Below, piece after piece: positions 1 through 10,725 of a stretch of 64,000 bases of DNA. Under the pieces are notes generated by a model. The model saw nothing but the letters and a program-made list of their open reading frames with translations. It was not told where the DNA came from and searched no databases. Position numbers and translations under genes: made by a program. Positions within the stretch are counted from its first letter, which is position 1. Each line of letters starts with the position of its first letter. The DNA is from Pectinophora gossypiella (Eukaryota > Arthropoda > Insecta > Lepidoptera > Gelechiidae): positions 5,647,001 through 5,711,000 of the forward strand of contig NC_065425.1 in the NCBI RefSeq assembly GCF_024362695.1, in the 5' to 3' direction.

Positions 1-84
1 TTATACTAAGAACGATGACTTTTCCTGCCGGAAATGTTTTAAGTAAGTATTTTAGCGTTTTCTAATCTGCAATTTTAATCCAAA

Positions 85-292
85 GCGAGTCGTAGTCGCT
101 CACTTGGTACCTAGATCCCTTGCCTTTCTATTTGAGGTCGCAGGTTCGAATCCAGCACAGGCCTAAACCAACGATTGTCGAATTTGTTTTCGAATTCATG
201 TTTGGATCATTGATTACTATAACGTGCTCAGCGGTTAAGGGAAACATCGTGAGGAAACCCACATTCCCGAGAAATATGTATCCCCAAAAGGC
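85..292 (+). mobile_element. SINE-D copy, tRNA-headed
   Basis: The head contains a B-box-like motif (ggttcgaatcc near 144). The body passes through 'aggcctaaaccaacgatt', 'gtgctcagcggttaaggg' and 'aacccacattcccga', and the same text is seen reverse-complemented at 3300-3895 and 30308-30566. The head is tRNA-like but degenerate. It is a non-coding, non-autonomous retroelement that depends on a LINE. Family naming is mine. Confidence 0.6.
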
Positions 293-1162
293 ACGTTAAT
301 TCGTTGGTAATAACCGGTAATAACCGCCACAGCCAGTCTATCAAAGGCCAATTTAATTCTAAGGTACTTATGCAAAATAAAATTCTACAAATCCTTTCCC
401 ATTGTCACTATATTTATTTTTCTTTACCCTTCGACAAAATATCCGTGTAAATCGCTGTGAAACATAACAGAAGGTTCGAGATGGTTCGAGATAAGTCGAA
501 GGGTCCAAACAGTTTTATCAAGGCTCGTAAACTTTCAGAACGTCCCGAGGTTTGAGCTAAGTGAAAATATAAGGTCCCCAGAGAGGTACAAGCCGTAAAG
601 ATACAAAATAAGTATACCTGTTAATGTCTGTGACTTTGCTCATTTTGTAAGTAAAATAAGCGAGCGGTTGGTTGTTCTATCGAGAACAAACCTATAGAAT
701 AGAATGAATGGGATCCACAAAACCTTAAAATTGAAACGCTTGGCTTCTTACTTTTTGTGTTAAGTTGTATTTTTTAGGATGCTTCTGTATCCAATCAATT
801 TTTCATAACTGCCACGAAACTTTCCGTGAACGTCAGGACCGCCTATGTAGTATCACATATCTTAATAATATTTATGCAGAAAGATTGTACGAATACTCAG
901 CTGAAATGTACTAAGATAATGGATATTTGTAAGTACTTAAAAGCTTTGAGCGCTACATAAAAAATAATTTAAAAAATAAACAATTTTATTTGTATTGACA
1001 AGAGTATGCATTTGGAACTAGTAACTGGAGTTTCCTTTTAATCATACAATACCTGTGCCAGGAGACTCCGCTCCTTCAAAGCAGAGTTTATACAAATAAA
1101 AGAAAGAAAAAATATACTAAGTTTAACATTATAATAATTATTTTTAGCGTGAGTAGTAGTGT
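293..1162. other. No recognisable gene; AT-rich
   Basis: I see no long reading frame, RNA gene or clear repeat here. The text is AT-rich with short homopolymer runs. Old repeat relics cannot be excluded by eye. Confidence 0.5.
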
Positions 1163-1379
1163 CTTTTCAGGCTTGAATCACCTAATTGTTCGAAAAAGTA
1201 AGATGATTCCGTGCTTCGGAGGGCACGTCAAGCCGTTGGTCCCGGCTATTAGCCGTAAAAACACCTCCACCAACCCGCAGTGGAGCAGCGTGGTGGAGTA
1301 TGTACCCCCTCCGGTTGATTAAGGGGAGGCCTGTGCCCAGCAGTAGGACGTAATAGGCTGTTTATGTATGTATGTATGT
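1163..1379 (+). mobile_element. SINE-A, 5'-truncated
   Basis: This is the body and tail of the SINE that is complete at 48947-49275: 'ggcttgaatcacctaattg', 'cgtgcttcggagggcacgt', 'cctgtgcccagcagtagga'. The tRNA-like head is missing. The copy ends in a short tatg microsatellite (around 1362-1379), the usual tail for this family when moved by a LINE. Confidence 0.75.
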
Positions 1380-1588
1380 GAATAGTAGTGTGAGAGTATA
1401 TACTTGCGTCTGAGTTTGCTAGCCCTACGACAAAATGAATACATGGTATATCTCATACACCGGCCATCCTGACGTCAAGGCCGTCGGTGTATCTCTATAT
1501 CTCGTTAACGGCTGCAACCATCATTCTGAAACCGATCCCAGTATTTAGTACGCATTTGTGCATTTGTGTTTTTTGTGCAAAGTAGCAT

Positions 1589-1640
1589 GGAAAATGCTGC
1601 ACCGACAAGAGCGTGGCTCTTAAATTGATGACGATGATGT
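1589..1640 (+). mobile_element. RTE-like LINE extreme 3' end
   Basis: The text 'aatgctgcaccgacaagag' followed by 'cgtggctcttaaatt' and a gatgatg tail matches the ends of the longer RTE-like fragments at 52384-52732 and 58743-58881. Only the last codons and the tail are present. Confidence 0.55.
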
Positions 1641-2336
1641 GCTTCAGAATAAACGCAACATCCAATCAAAATATCATCGAGGTACACGGCTAAATAAAAA
1701 ACACACTTTGTATGGGCAAAATTATAACACCCCCAAAATCTTTTCAAATAAAAAATCAAATCAAATCAATTTATTTGCGAAAACAACAAATTCATCAATC
1801 AATTCAATCAATCAATTTTTTTTAAGTACAAATATTCATTATGTTAGCACATTTCACCACAAAATTCGTACAGTCTTTCTACATATATATCACAACTCTC
1901 CAACACAACTTTCCAAGTCAAAGTACTACATAATCAGACTAAAATGCAAAAGTAATCCAGTATGTCTCTCGTATATTCAAGCCTTAACTGATAGACTGAG
2001 TATATAATATTGGCACATAGATACATTGAAACCCAGAGACGGTCATAATGAATACCTCTAGGACTTAAAATGCGCAGACGATAGGTATTTGTTTAATAAT
2101 TTTCCACTTAAATATATCTATCTCACAATGTAATTTTCTAAATCGCAACTCTAGCTGAGAGGAGTGTCGCATTTTTCCAGAGCGTGTGAGACGTCCTCGA
2201 TTCGATTTCACGGTACACCGCCCACAGGTAACTTATGATATTTTCGCTTGTGGTACGCAAGATAGAAAAAAGACGGGTTAATTTAAGGGACTATAGACAG
2301 AAGAGGTAGCTTTTACCGTTCTATCTTATTGGATCA
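1641..2336. other. No recognisable gene
   Basis: A 122-codon open frame on the plus strand (1639-2007) is low-complexity (Asn/Ser/Lys-rich) and resembles nothing I recognise, so I treat it as chance. Nothing else is supported. Confidence 0.5.
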
Positions 2337-2626
2337 TCATCATCATCAGCCTATTAACGTCCTCGCTGCTAGGGCACGGGCCTTCCCTATGGATGGATAG
2401 GGAGATCGGGCCTTAAACCATCACGCGGGCCCAGTGCGGATTGATGGTTATTAACGACTGCTAATGCAGCCGGGACCAACGGCTTAACGTGCCTTCCGAA
2501 GCACGGAGGAGCTCGAGATGAAAACTTTTTTTTTGTGGTCACCTATCCTATGACCGGCCTTTGCGAAAGTTGCTTAACTTCAATAATCGCAGACCGAGCG
2601 CGTTTACCGCTGCGCCACCGAGCTCC
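2337..2626 (-). mobile_element. SINE-C, near full length
   Basis: A catcatcatcat run at the left is the 3' tail in minus orientation. The body runs through 'gcacgggccttccctatgg' and the shared core around 2470-2507 to a tRNA-like head ending 'gcgccaccgagctcc'. A second near-identical copy lies at 14364-14658, inserted in another SINE. Confidence 0.75.
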
Positions 2627-2671
2627 TATTGTATAGGGGGATAAGGGGGATATCTTATTGGATAGGGGGAT

Positions 2672-2815
2672 TAAAATGCCACATCGAATCAATATTGCTA
2701 TTTGGCTTTTGTTGATTTGGCGCACTGTCTTTTATATGCGCAAATGTAAAATTTAAATAGTTAATTTTAAATGATTTGCGTCTATGTGGCCTTTTTAGAC
2801 CACCAGGAGTATATA
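2672..2815. mobile_element. MITE, diverged copy
   Basis: The text 'caatattgctatttggctt' and 'cttttatatgcgcaaatg' is shared with the better-preserved fold-back MITE at 40144-40289. The outer inverted ends (atgccacatcga and tctatgtggcct) have decayed. Non-coding. Confidence 0.5.
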
Positions 2816-2849
2816 AAAATCTACAGTACGTTCAAATATTTTTTTTGTA

Positions 2850-2925
2850 CCTGTACTGGATTCGATCCTGCGACCTCAAAGTGAGAAGCAAGCGTTCTAC
2901 CAAATGGGCTACCACGGCTCGGTAA
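2850..2925 (-). mobile_element. SINE-D head fragment
   Basis: On the minus strand this is a tRNA-like head with a B box (reverse of ggattcgatcc), identical in layout to the head at 3820-3890. The rest of the SINE is absent. It is a SINE head, not a tRNA gene, because the same text is joined to a SINE body elsewhere. Confidence 0.5.
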
Positions 2926-3299
2926 TTACGAAAGTAGTGTTTAGTTTTATAATTACACCCACAAATAATTAACTGCTGAATTATTCAAAGAGTAATAAAT
3001 TAATTCTGTCAATTTGGCGAGCTCCTCACCCAAAACTATGATCTCCGGCATCGACCTTTGATCTTGCCTCACTGTCCGTGGCCTTATTATAAGTTTTGAT
3101 TACTTTCCTTTATCGATACAAAGTTGGCGCTCTGGGAACTAGGTTTCGGATAAAATGGCCGATAGGTTCTTTGTTACACAGAAGAAGTATACAAATTGTT
3201 CGAACGTGTCATTTTTATCTTCTTCTCTATAGTTTTTCGTTTACGTTTTGAGTAACAAGAAACTCAAGACAATCGACAATCACCGCCCTAACATTATCC
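2926..3299. other. No recognisable gene
   Basis: Nothing in this interval can be assigned. Confidence 0.45.
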
Positions 3300-3895
3300 C
3301 GAGTTTTTACAGGTCCCGCTTACCTAACCTGAAGATTTGACAGGTCCGGTTTTTTACAGAAGCGACTGCCTCACTGACCTTACAAGCCCAATATAGGTTA
3401 GGTCACATAGCTCCAGAAATAGGTTTCCTCATGATGTTTTTCTTCACCGCTGAGCACGTGATAATAATTTATGATCCAAACATAAATACATACATACATA
3501 CATACATAAACTCACGCCCGTAATCCCTAGTGGGGTGGGCAGAGCCACAAGTAATCAAAGACAACTTGCAGCCACTGTTGATACGATGTCGTAAGCTGGA
3601 TATGATGAACCTTATGGTGATAAGGGATCAGCCTATCGCCCATAACATTAGTCCATCATGTTAGAGGACACAATCCCTCTGTCGGTTTTTACGACATGCC
3701 CGGGAAGACAAGCAGCTGAACGTTTTCTATGTTTTTTATTTGCTCCCAGAACAGCATAGAAGCAAACAACCAAACATAAATTCTAAACTAAATTCGAAAA
3801 TCATTGGTTTAGGCCTATGTTGGGATTCGAACTTGCGACTTCAAAGTGAGAGTCAACCGTTTTACCAACTGGGATACCATAGCTATGGGTAATAA
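3300..3895 (-). mobile_element. SINE-D, split by an inserted LINE tail
   Basis: The tail half (3300-3487, with 'taacctgaagatttgacag') and the head half (3770-3895, with 'aggcctatgttgggattcg') form one SINE on the minus strand. They are separated by 282 bp of foreign sequence. The break is flanked by a 12 bp direct repeat, ccaaacataaat, at 3476-3487 and 3770-3781. Confidence 0.7.
3488..3769 (-). mobile_element. 5'-truncated LINE 3' end inside a SINE
   Basis: On the minus strand the piece ends in a tatg microsatellite (plus-strand acatacatacatac). It contains 'gtggggtgggcagagccac' and 'ggtgataagggatcagcct', both also present in the copy at 63128-63293. The 12 bp target duplication (3476-3487 and 3770-3781) supports insertion by target-primed reverse transcription. 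No protein-coding part is recognisable. Confidence 0.7.
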
Positions 3896-4809
3896 CTTGG
3901 CTTAAGTATATTATATAACTAATAAATAATTTCATTGAAATAAGTTGAAAATAATCTCTTACATTAACCTATAAGGGCTTCATTTAGATTTGCCTTTTAT
4001 TGTACTTCGTAAAAGAACCTTTTTCAAGTTTCAATAAAGTTACGCCTACAAATTTCTCCTACGTTAAATTAAAATAACTCTTTGAACAATTTTTATCACG
4101 AATTAATTTTTGATTCGCACAGATATTATTTTGTTCAGAATTGAAAAATCGGGTAGTGTATTTTGAATTCTATATTTGGATTGAAATGCTCGCTCTCGTT
4201 TATAAAATATAACATTCTTTATTCAAAAACGTCAATAGAACTCACACACAAAACAAAAATTAAAAATACAATATAAAATATATTTCCCAGTTCTGTTTTT
4301 GTCCGTAATGTGGATGTGTTTTTATAAATAAATATTGCTACCTACAAAAATACGACATGCCGGAAATAATAAGCAGTATGATGGTACGTTGCATGTTTTA
4401 TATCACGTTCCGTTTTAGCCGAGCCAGAGTTTTCCCGTAGCATGTCACATAGTGTTACATTTTCATTTCTATCGCACATTTATTCTAATTTCAACTCAAC
4501 TCACAAAATATGTGAGAAAAGAAAAAATATGTGGGTAAACGGTGTTTTGTGGGCTTATTATCCTAATATGAGACACACGGTTGCGGGAGCCTTATTAACT
4601 TTAAGATGATTGACGGAATTTGTTTTTAAAATTTTGTTGCTGTGAGAAAATGTAATATTCATGGAGATTACTACTTATAAGATATTTTAAGCCATAGACT
4701 CAGGTTTTTTCGCACTTACGCGGAGATTAGCAGGACTTTTGGTAGAGTTTATATTCATTTCCTAATTTGGATGGACAACCTTATGTTAGTTCTTACTCTG
4801 GCACACTTT
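3896..4809. other. No recognisable gene
   Basis: AT-rich sequence with no long frame and no repeat I can match within the window. Confidence 0.5.
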
Positions 4810-4936
4810 CGACATAAGCTCACGACTATATCCCAACTGGTGTAGTCAGAGGTACATTCATCGCAAGATGAACTAAGTACCCACACCTCACCGAGCTTTC
4901 TGTTAGAACAACATAAGTGGTGAGCCGTATCACTTT
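4810..4936 (-). mobile_element. SINE-E body fragment
   Basis: On the minus strand this matches the repeat complete at 55935-56215. Shared words here are 'ctcacgactatatcccaac', 'cacctcaccgagctttctg' and 'gtggtgagccgtatc'. The head is not present. Confidence 0.6.
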
Positions 4937-5209
4937 AGTAGTAAATGATGGAATGATGATAGGTAACAATATTATTTTTTGTTACAAAAAGTCTCAAAAT
5001 ATTCAATTAAAATCACAAACAGCACATCAACGAAAAGTCACCAGAATACTATGTACAATAATTTCTATCTTACAAAAGTGGTTTGGTTAATCAAACAAGT
5101 TACAAATATCACTATCACATTATTGAGTCACGTCACAGAATTAATATTTTATACGTGATCATTTAAAATAGCATAGAATAGAATATAAATTGTTTATTTT
5201 AAAAGGATG

Positions 5210-5340
5210 CCACACACAAAAACAAGACAATAACATCACTTAAAATTTTCAAAGAACAATTACAAAAAAGCATAGAGGATGTTCGTTGGAATGATCATAA
5301 GGTGATGGTGGACGTCCTGAGATAAACGGGCCTCAGGACA
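5210..5340 (-). mobile_element. LINE 3' tail fragment
   Basis: The reverse complement of this stretch matches 11640-11757, sharing 'ccttatgatcatt' and the 'ttgtaattgtt' region. It looks like a retroelement 3' end. The clade cannot be told. Confidence 0.45.
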
Positions 5341-5344
5341 TATC

Positions 5345-5725
5345 TCTCTCTCTATTTAAAAGCTGCGCTCTTGTAGGTGGAGTAATCGCCATTCCTCTCT
5401 TCTTCCCGCCAAAACCTTCACCTCCCGATACGATACGACCTGCACCTTCTCTTTTATTTGTTTCATAAATATTATCCTAGGTCTACCCCTTCCTCTCTTC
5501 CCTTCAATTTAATGTTTGTTATAAATGAATCGTGTCGTATCAGGTGGCCAATCATATTTCCTATCCGGTTCTCTGTAGTCTGCAATATGGTTCTCTTTTC
5601 TTCAACACTTTCCAGCACTTTTTCATTTGACACCATTTCAGTCCAGCTTATACCCTCCATCCTTCGCCAACACCACATCTCAAACGCTTCCAACCTCTCT
5701 CTGTCTCTCTGTGTCATAGTCCACG
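5345..5725 (-). pseudogene. RTE-like reverse transcriptase C-terminus, broken
   Basis: Minus-strand translation of 5472-5717 gives a Leu-Glu-Ala-Phe-Glu-Met-Trp-Cys-like start, then Arg-Arg-Met and a Gly-His-Leu-Ile-Arg-His-Asp stretch. This is the usual C-terminal tail downstream of the RT domain in RTE-type LINEs of Lepidoptera. After a frame change the text to 5352 reads like the conserved last residues (Trp-Arg-Leu-Leu-His-Leu-Gln-Glu-Arg-Ser). There is no RT core, so it is a dead 5'-truncated copy. The plus-strand frame at 5458-5808 is its shadow. Confidence 0.65.
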
Positions 5726-6099
5726 TTTCAGGACATATAGTTATTATTAATCTTGATACGCCTAACTTTCGGACTAAAGGAAACCAAACTGATGTTAGTA
5801 AACATTAATCCTTGGATAATCGTTTGTTATTCCAAAGGAAATCAATTGAGGATTCTTCCCTCGTGTTGGAAGGGATATAGAGAAAGTTTGGCAAAGTTTT
5901 TGTCATATCAGAAAGTAGGGCATAACAATTTTACCTTGAGGAGTTTTTATTGGTGAATATTTTGGGGCTTCCCCAGGGAAATAATAATGTGTTTATATGT
6001 GTTGTCAAATCAAGACCTTGGATGTATTGAAAACTGGTAACTGTGTTGGGTAAGCACTAGTCTGCACAGTGACTTATCCACAGTGGAATGAAGTGCCAA
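5726..6099. other. No recognisable gene
   Basis: Nothing in this interval can be assigned. Confidence 0.45.
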
Positions 6100-6262
6100 G
6101 GTCTTCTTCTATCGTGTGGATTGTGAAGTGGATTAGTAACCGCGTCATTTTCAGGGGCCTTACAAACTTTTGTCGGCTCAAAAGTAACCCTGACAGGGTT
6201 GATGGGGTTGGTAATCCACCACACAACCAACCCACACGACAGAAGAAGAATAATTATAACGG
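6100..6262. mobile_element. SINE-B tail fragments, head to head
   Basis: The left end ('cttcttctatcgtgtgg', 'ggggcctta') and the right end ('aaccctgacagggttgatg', then 'cacacgacagaagaagaa') look like the tail of SINE-B in the two orientations, giving a small inverted arrangement. It is old and diverged. Confidence 0.4.
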
Positions 6263-6660
6263 ATTGCCGAGCAGGCTGACCGTTATACCGTAATTCTGAA
6301 CCTCAAACATAGGCTTATAATTAATGCATTTACACTGTACTAATTTAGAAGAGAACCTCACAAACTTTGGAGCAATTGACTTTGCAGCGTATCGTCAAAA
6401 CATACACTGTCAACTCTCGTGACTGCTACACTAGCGCCATTTATAATTTACACTCGATTTGCATTCGAAATTCAAAATTTCAAACACCAATGATCGGCAA
6501 AATACCTACCTAATCGTCATTTTAACTGACAATATTTCTTAGTTAATTTGTTGAATACTTTACGTGAACCGATTATCAGAATCATTATCTATGCTATTAT
6601 TATTCAGTACTAATAGTAGAGCCTATGCCTATGCCTCATGAACTAATCGAGTAATTAAAT
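6263..6660. other. No recognisable gene
   Basis: Nothing in this interval can be assigned. Confidence 0.45.
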
Positions 6661-6850
6661 CCAATAATGCATACTAATATTACATATTGCAAAAGTATGT
6701 CTGTCTGTCTGTTCCTTTTAACGTCCATACCGCTGGGCTGATTAGAATGTACATTGGCAAATAGTAAAACCCTTAGACGGAAACTGGGTATTTTCCAGGG
6801 ATGGAGTTAGTATACTCGCGTAGACGAAGCTATGGGGAGGTCACTTTTTA
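6661..6850 (+). mobile_element. Old repeat relic
   Basis: The order 'catactaatattacat', a tctgtctgtctgt run and 'ccgctgggctgatta' resembles a common lepidopteran repeat in which a ctgtctgt run precedes a conserved 'aaaccgctgg' word. The assignment rests on general pattern memory only; type unknown. Confidence 0.3.
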
Positions 6851-6892
6851 TGAGACATTGTATGGGATTAACATATTTTGGTCACATGTGAC

Positions 6893-6950
6893 GTGTTTTT
6901 TCACTATCACTGTCATTTAACGCAATCATTTGCAACTTAGCTAAAGCCCC
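6893..6950 (-). mobile_element. MITE-2 end
   Basis: The words 'cactatcactgtcattta' and 'catttgcaacttagctaaa' match the inverted ends of MITE-2 seen intact at 17849-17928 and 18287-18366. One end only. Confidence 0.5.
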
Positions 6951-7023
6951 AGGTGAGGGTGTGTGTCGACTACTTATCTTGAGAAACAGTTTACTGTGAA
7001 ACAACAAACTAATTATTTTAATA

Positions 7024-7043
7024 ATATATATATATATATATAT
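7024..7043. repeat. TA microsatellite
   Basis: About 20 bp of alternating ta. Confidence 0.8.
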
Positions 7044-7199
7044 CTAAATACTGTTCCGTGAGCACCAAACTTGCACCAAATTTTCACCATAGCGGATTTC
7101 CTTTAATAAATTTCAGAATTATCTATGAAGTTCGTTGGAATACGTGAGGGATTTCTGAGTACAGGAAGTCAATATTATTCGTGTCACCGCAATATCATA

Positions 7200-7375
7200 A
7201 CATAACACGGCATCACGCCCGCATTCCCGAAGGGGCAGGTATATATAAAACCCGTTGGAGTAGACAAACACGAAGGAATTACACTTAGTACGATCCTGAC
7301 AGGCCATTTTCGCTTCCTCCACTCTCATCAAAGATGCATGCTCGCCGGGTTATATCTTACTCTTGAATTGGCCTT
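7200..7375 (-). pseudogene. RTE-like LINE C-terminal relic
   Basis: Minus-strand translation contains Met-Met-Arg-Val-Glu-Glu-Ala-Lys followed by Cys-Gln-Asp-Arg-Thr-Lys. It parallels the Val-Glu-Glu-Ala-Arg-Glu-Val-Cys-Gln-Asp-Arg segment of the fragment at 15104-15560. It is a short dead remnant. Confidence 0.55.
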
Positions 7376-7404
7376 TTTTTAAAACAGCCTGCCGGGTTAT
7401 CATG

Positions 7405-7541
7405 ACAACCGCGCCGCGTGGCTCGAATTATATTGAGCGCTTCGACCAATAAACGATACGAATGCTATCTACGTAGATTGACGTCAAACGGCTATTGGTC
7501 AAAGGCCTCCATATAATTTGCGCCGCGCGCGGCGCGGTTAC
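7405..7541. mobile_element. GC-rich terminal hairpin, MITE-like
   Basis: The inverted ends are 'aaccgcgccgcg' on the left and 'cgcggcgcggtt' on the right. They are followed inward by related text (attatat, then cgaccaata on the left and attggtca on the right). A perfect 16 bp palindrome of G and C lies at 7520-7535. The GC-rich tips stand out from the AT-rich surroundings. Non-coding. Confidence 0.5.
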
Positions 7542-8212
7542 CGTGCAGAGCCTACTGGTTCTGATCACGGTATGTACGCCTAGGCCTTCCTCTTCCAGCT
7601 CTACCACTTATTTACTTTAAATATTTTTGTACAAATTATAAAAAAATTAAGAAAAAAATATTACACACGAGATAGGCAAACGTTTCGTTTTATTTGAAGC
7701 AGTTTTCGTGCAGGCCTAATAATAAATGCCTATTCATAAGCACGTTCGACTCACATGGGATCGGTTGTATTTACATTAGCAAATGGATTTCAATATTGGA
7801 ATACATAATCTTTAACATGAAAGCTAGGACGAAGAACACAAAAACATAAAAACATGTCTTTCGAAGGAATAACATAAATTAAACAAACTCTTGAAACAAA
7901 TTATTCGGCGCGTGTGTCAATAAATTTGTTCCTTTGAAGTTTTTACATTTATATTTGAAAATGTTTTCCATATTGTACGACCTCTACTTCCATCTTGAAT
8001 TGTTAGGTTATTATTGAATGCATGATACAACAAAACAGGGTATGCTCAATGCTATGAAGAGGCGCCATTGCTAGCCGCTTGAAAACGTTAAGTGTTATAA
8101 TGAGTGTTTCCATTAAATTGTTACTTCCAAGGACTTAAATTGTATTATTGAAAATTAAGCAAATTACTAACTTACTTAATTATTATCTCTTGTATATATA
8201 TAAACTTTAAAT
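7542..8212. other. No recognisable gene
   Basis: AT-rich sequence with no supported feature. Confidence 0.5.
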
Positions 8213-8367
8213 TTGTATGTAAATATTTTACTTAAAAATTCTTAATTGCCTTGTAAAGTAAATTAAAAACATTAGTCGTGGGTTTTTTTTTTGCAAAATG
8301 CCATTGGAGGGCAAGATGACGTCAGCGTGGCTAACCTTGAAATGTTAGCTGTCACTTTCGAGCATAC

Positions 8368-8508
8368 TAAGGGTGGTATTAATAAAATAATCTCAGCTTC
8401 GAGACTGCCCTCAAGATCATGTCAAGTGACAGTTCTTATTTAAAAACAGGGACTTGAGAATGATCTTGAGGGCAGTCTCAGCTGAGAGTAGTTTATTAAT
8501 ACCACCCC
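8368..8508. mobile_element. Small hairpin MITE, left copy
   Basis: Inverted ends 'gggtggtattaataaa' and 'tttattaataccaccc' enclose further inverted words (ctcagct, 'gactgccctcaagatcat'). About 140 bp, non-coding. Confidence 0.7.
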
Positions 8509-8711
8509 TAGTTTTGTTGTACCATGATTGAATGTTAATACATCCAAATTAATTATGGCACGGAAATATAATTCAATTTGTTTCTGAGAAGGTTTTATTC
8601 AAAGTAAGCTGACCCTTTGTTATCTCCAGGGATACGTAGAGACGTTTGTTAATTGTTATGCGTGTTTATTATGGACATATCATACTTAATAAACACAGTA
8701 AATGGGGCCTT

Positions 8712-8853
8712 AGGATGGTATTAATAAACAAATCTCAGCTGAGACTGTCCTCAAGATCATGCTTAAGTCTCTGTTTTTATATGAGAGCTGTCACATTGAC
8801 ATGATCTTGAGGGCAGTCTCGAAGCTGAGATTAGTTAATTAATACCACCCTTA
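8712..8853. mobile_element. Small hairpin MITE, right copy
   Basis: This is the same hairpin as at 8368-8508 in inverted position. Its ends are 'ggatggtattaataaac' and 'taattaataccaccct'. The whole element forms part of the arm of the larger fold-back. Confidence 0.7.
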
Positions 8854-9056
8854 GTATGCTCGAAAGTGACAGCTTACATTTCAAGGTTAGCCACGCTGAC
8901 GTCATCTCGTCGTCCATTACATTTTGTAAAAAAAAAATTACCTCCGACTAATGTTATTAATTTACTTTGCAAGGCAATTAAGAATTTTTAATAAAAGATT
9001 TATATACAGTTTTGGTTTGTGTTTGTTTGTTTATAATATACATTTTATTTTTTTTG

Positions 9057-9322
9057 GCGTGACTTATTGTAGATTTGCCACAGATGGCATTAACTACTTG
9101 GCCGGAAGTCATATTTTATATACAAGTGATAGTAATTAAGTACGTTAGTCAGTAATTTGCTTACAAACGATTGCGGAAAACAGTGACAGTGATTAAAATA
9201 TATGGTTTTATTGATATTGGACCCAAAAACTATCAATGAGGCATTTTTGAGATACTGAGCACGGTCACTGTACTCATGTAAAGACTCTTTTTTTGTCATG
9301 ACTTATTGTAGATTTGCCGCAT
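9057..9322 (+). mobile_element. SINE-F fragments
   Basis: 'gcgtgacttattgtagattt' and 'ggcattaactacttggccgg' near 9057-9105, with a second start at about 9298, match the repeat seen longer at 55641-55740. The text between (9170-9200) has a 'cagtgacagtgattaaaa' word typical of MITE-2. Confidence 0.5.
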
Positions 9323-10420
9323 GACAGGGAATATATGAACAAAAGAACGAGCCTCAATCGCAATAATCACTTTAATACAGTCATTAAAAAAACAAGCCAA
9401 ACCTACTAGGCCCTCGGACCAAGTAATTTCCAGCTACTCACCTTTTTGTTTCGTTCCTTTACGGACTTCAAAATAAATTAAAAGATTAACTTTCAGGAAA
9501 TTCATTACGACCCCAAAGCGATTTGACAAATTAACAACTTTTTCGAACGAAAATTAATAAGTTAATTATTTTTAAATTCCCGAGGGCCACTTTCTGATGG
9601 TTTCTCACTTGAAACCTTGAGTTTGTAACGTGATTACGGGATGCTTGGAAGTTACCTAATTTTCCCTTCCAAATGTTATGAAACAGGCTCGATGCCTTAG
9701 TTTCTACTATTTTTAACGGCCTTTAATCCACTACAACTGTTGTGTAAAGGCCTTTTATTGTCAATCGGAAGGTGTGTGAAAAATATATTTGAACATTAGA
9801 AAATACACGGAATAGAACAAAAAGGTTGGAAGGGCCAAGTGCGGGCGAAACGAGCACCATTATGAGCAAATAATTTAAACCTCAACTTTGCACTCCACTA
9901 ATCCGAAAACTTTACGACCCACAGAGTTCCACGATAGTATATTAAAAGGTCGTCTTGTGCATTATAACCTACAGGGTCAAAAAATAAATATTGACTATCA
10001 TGTAAGGATATCCCTCCTTATCACAGGCAAGCTACCTACCTACACACCTATCTAGCCACCTAGCTACCTTTGTACGATTTGCTATTTATCAAAAAATAGT
10101 TTTGTATGCAGTATCTTACAAAAAGTTATGATAAAATTGCAGCCTATTTGAGAATTTGAGAAGCAGTAGATCTATCGTAAATATCTGTTTACAGGAGTAG
10201 TGGTTATCTGTTTACAACAGATAGCCGTGGACCAAACTGTCCTAAGAGTTTGCTTACCACGGCATGCGACCACAGTTATCTCCTAAAAAAACATCACTAT
10301 TCGAAAGAACTTCAGAGAATAGAAGGGAATATTCTCTTGTTTCATACTTATTAGAGCGTGATTTTTCCGTAGTCGGGTTTTTGGTTAACTTATATTTTTA
10401 TGACATTTATAAGGATATCG
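9323..10420. other. No recognisable gene
   Basis: About 1.1 kb with no long frame (an 89-codon frame at 10264-10533 mostly overlaps a SINE) and no repeat I can match within the window. Confidence 0.5.
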
Positions 10421-10725
10421 CGTGGGTTGCGAGGTGGAAAACCAGCCTCAACAACCCTGGTGTCTGGGTTATCATTGAGCCGCCAAAGGCCCCTGAAATG
10501 GCTCATGTAACGACTACGTATTTACATCAGTAAGTAGTAACCGAGACCAACGGCTTAACGTGCCTTCCGATCACGGATCATCTTACTCGGACAATTAGGT
10601 GATCAGCCTGTAATGTCCTAACCAAACTAGGGATCACAAACTGATTTTTGTGGTTTGTCCCCACCGGGATTCGAACTCGGGACCTCCGGATCGTGAGCAC
10701 AGCGCTCAGCCACTGGACTACCTTA
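10421..10725 (-). mobile_element. SINE-B, near full length
   Basis: On the minus strand a tRNA-like head (B box as the reverse of gggattcgaactcggga at about 10665-10685) leads to the core 'accaacggcttaacgtgcct' and a tail with 'caaccctggtgtctgggtt'. The short frames over it are not genes. Confidence 0.75.

Larger units (their letters stand above)
8213..9009. mobile_element. Fold-back element with about 295 bp arms
   Basis: The left arm (8213-8509) and right arm (8711-9009) are inverted copies. Matching words include 'aaaaattcttaattgcctt', 'gatgacgtcagcgtggcta' and 'gctgtcactttcgagcata'. The spacer is about 200 bp. Each arm contains a small hairpin MITE at its inner end (8368-8508 and 8712-8853). 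The arms differ at scattered positions, so the structure is not very recent. No coding capacity. Confidence 0.75.

Noticed and set aside
1639..2007. 122-codon plus frame
   Set aside because: Low-complexity composition in AT-rich DNA, no motif; it begins in a LINE tail.
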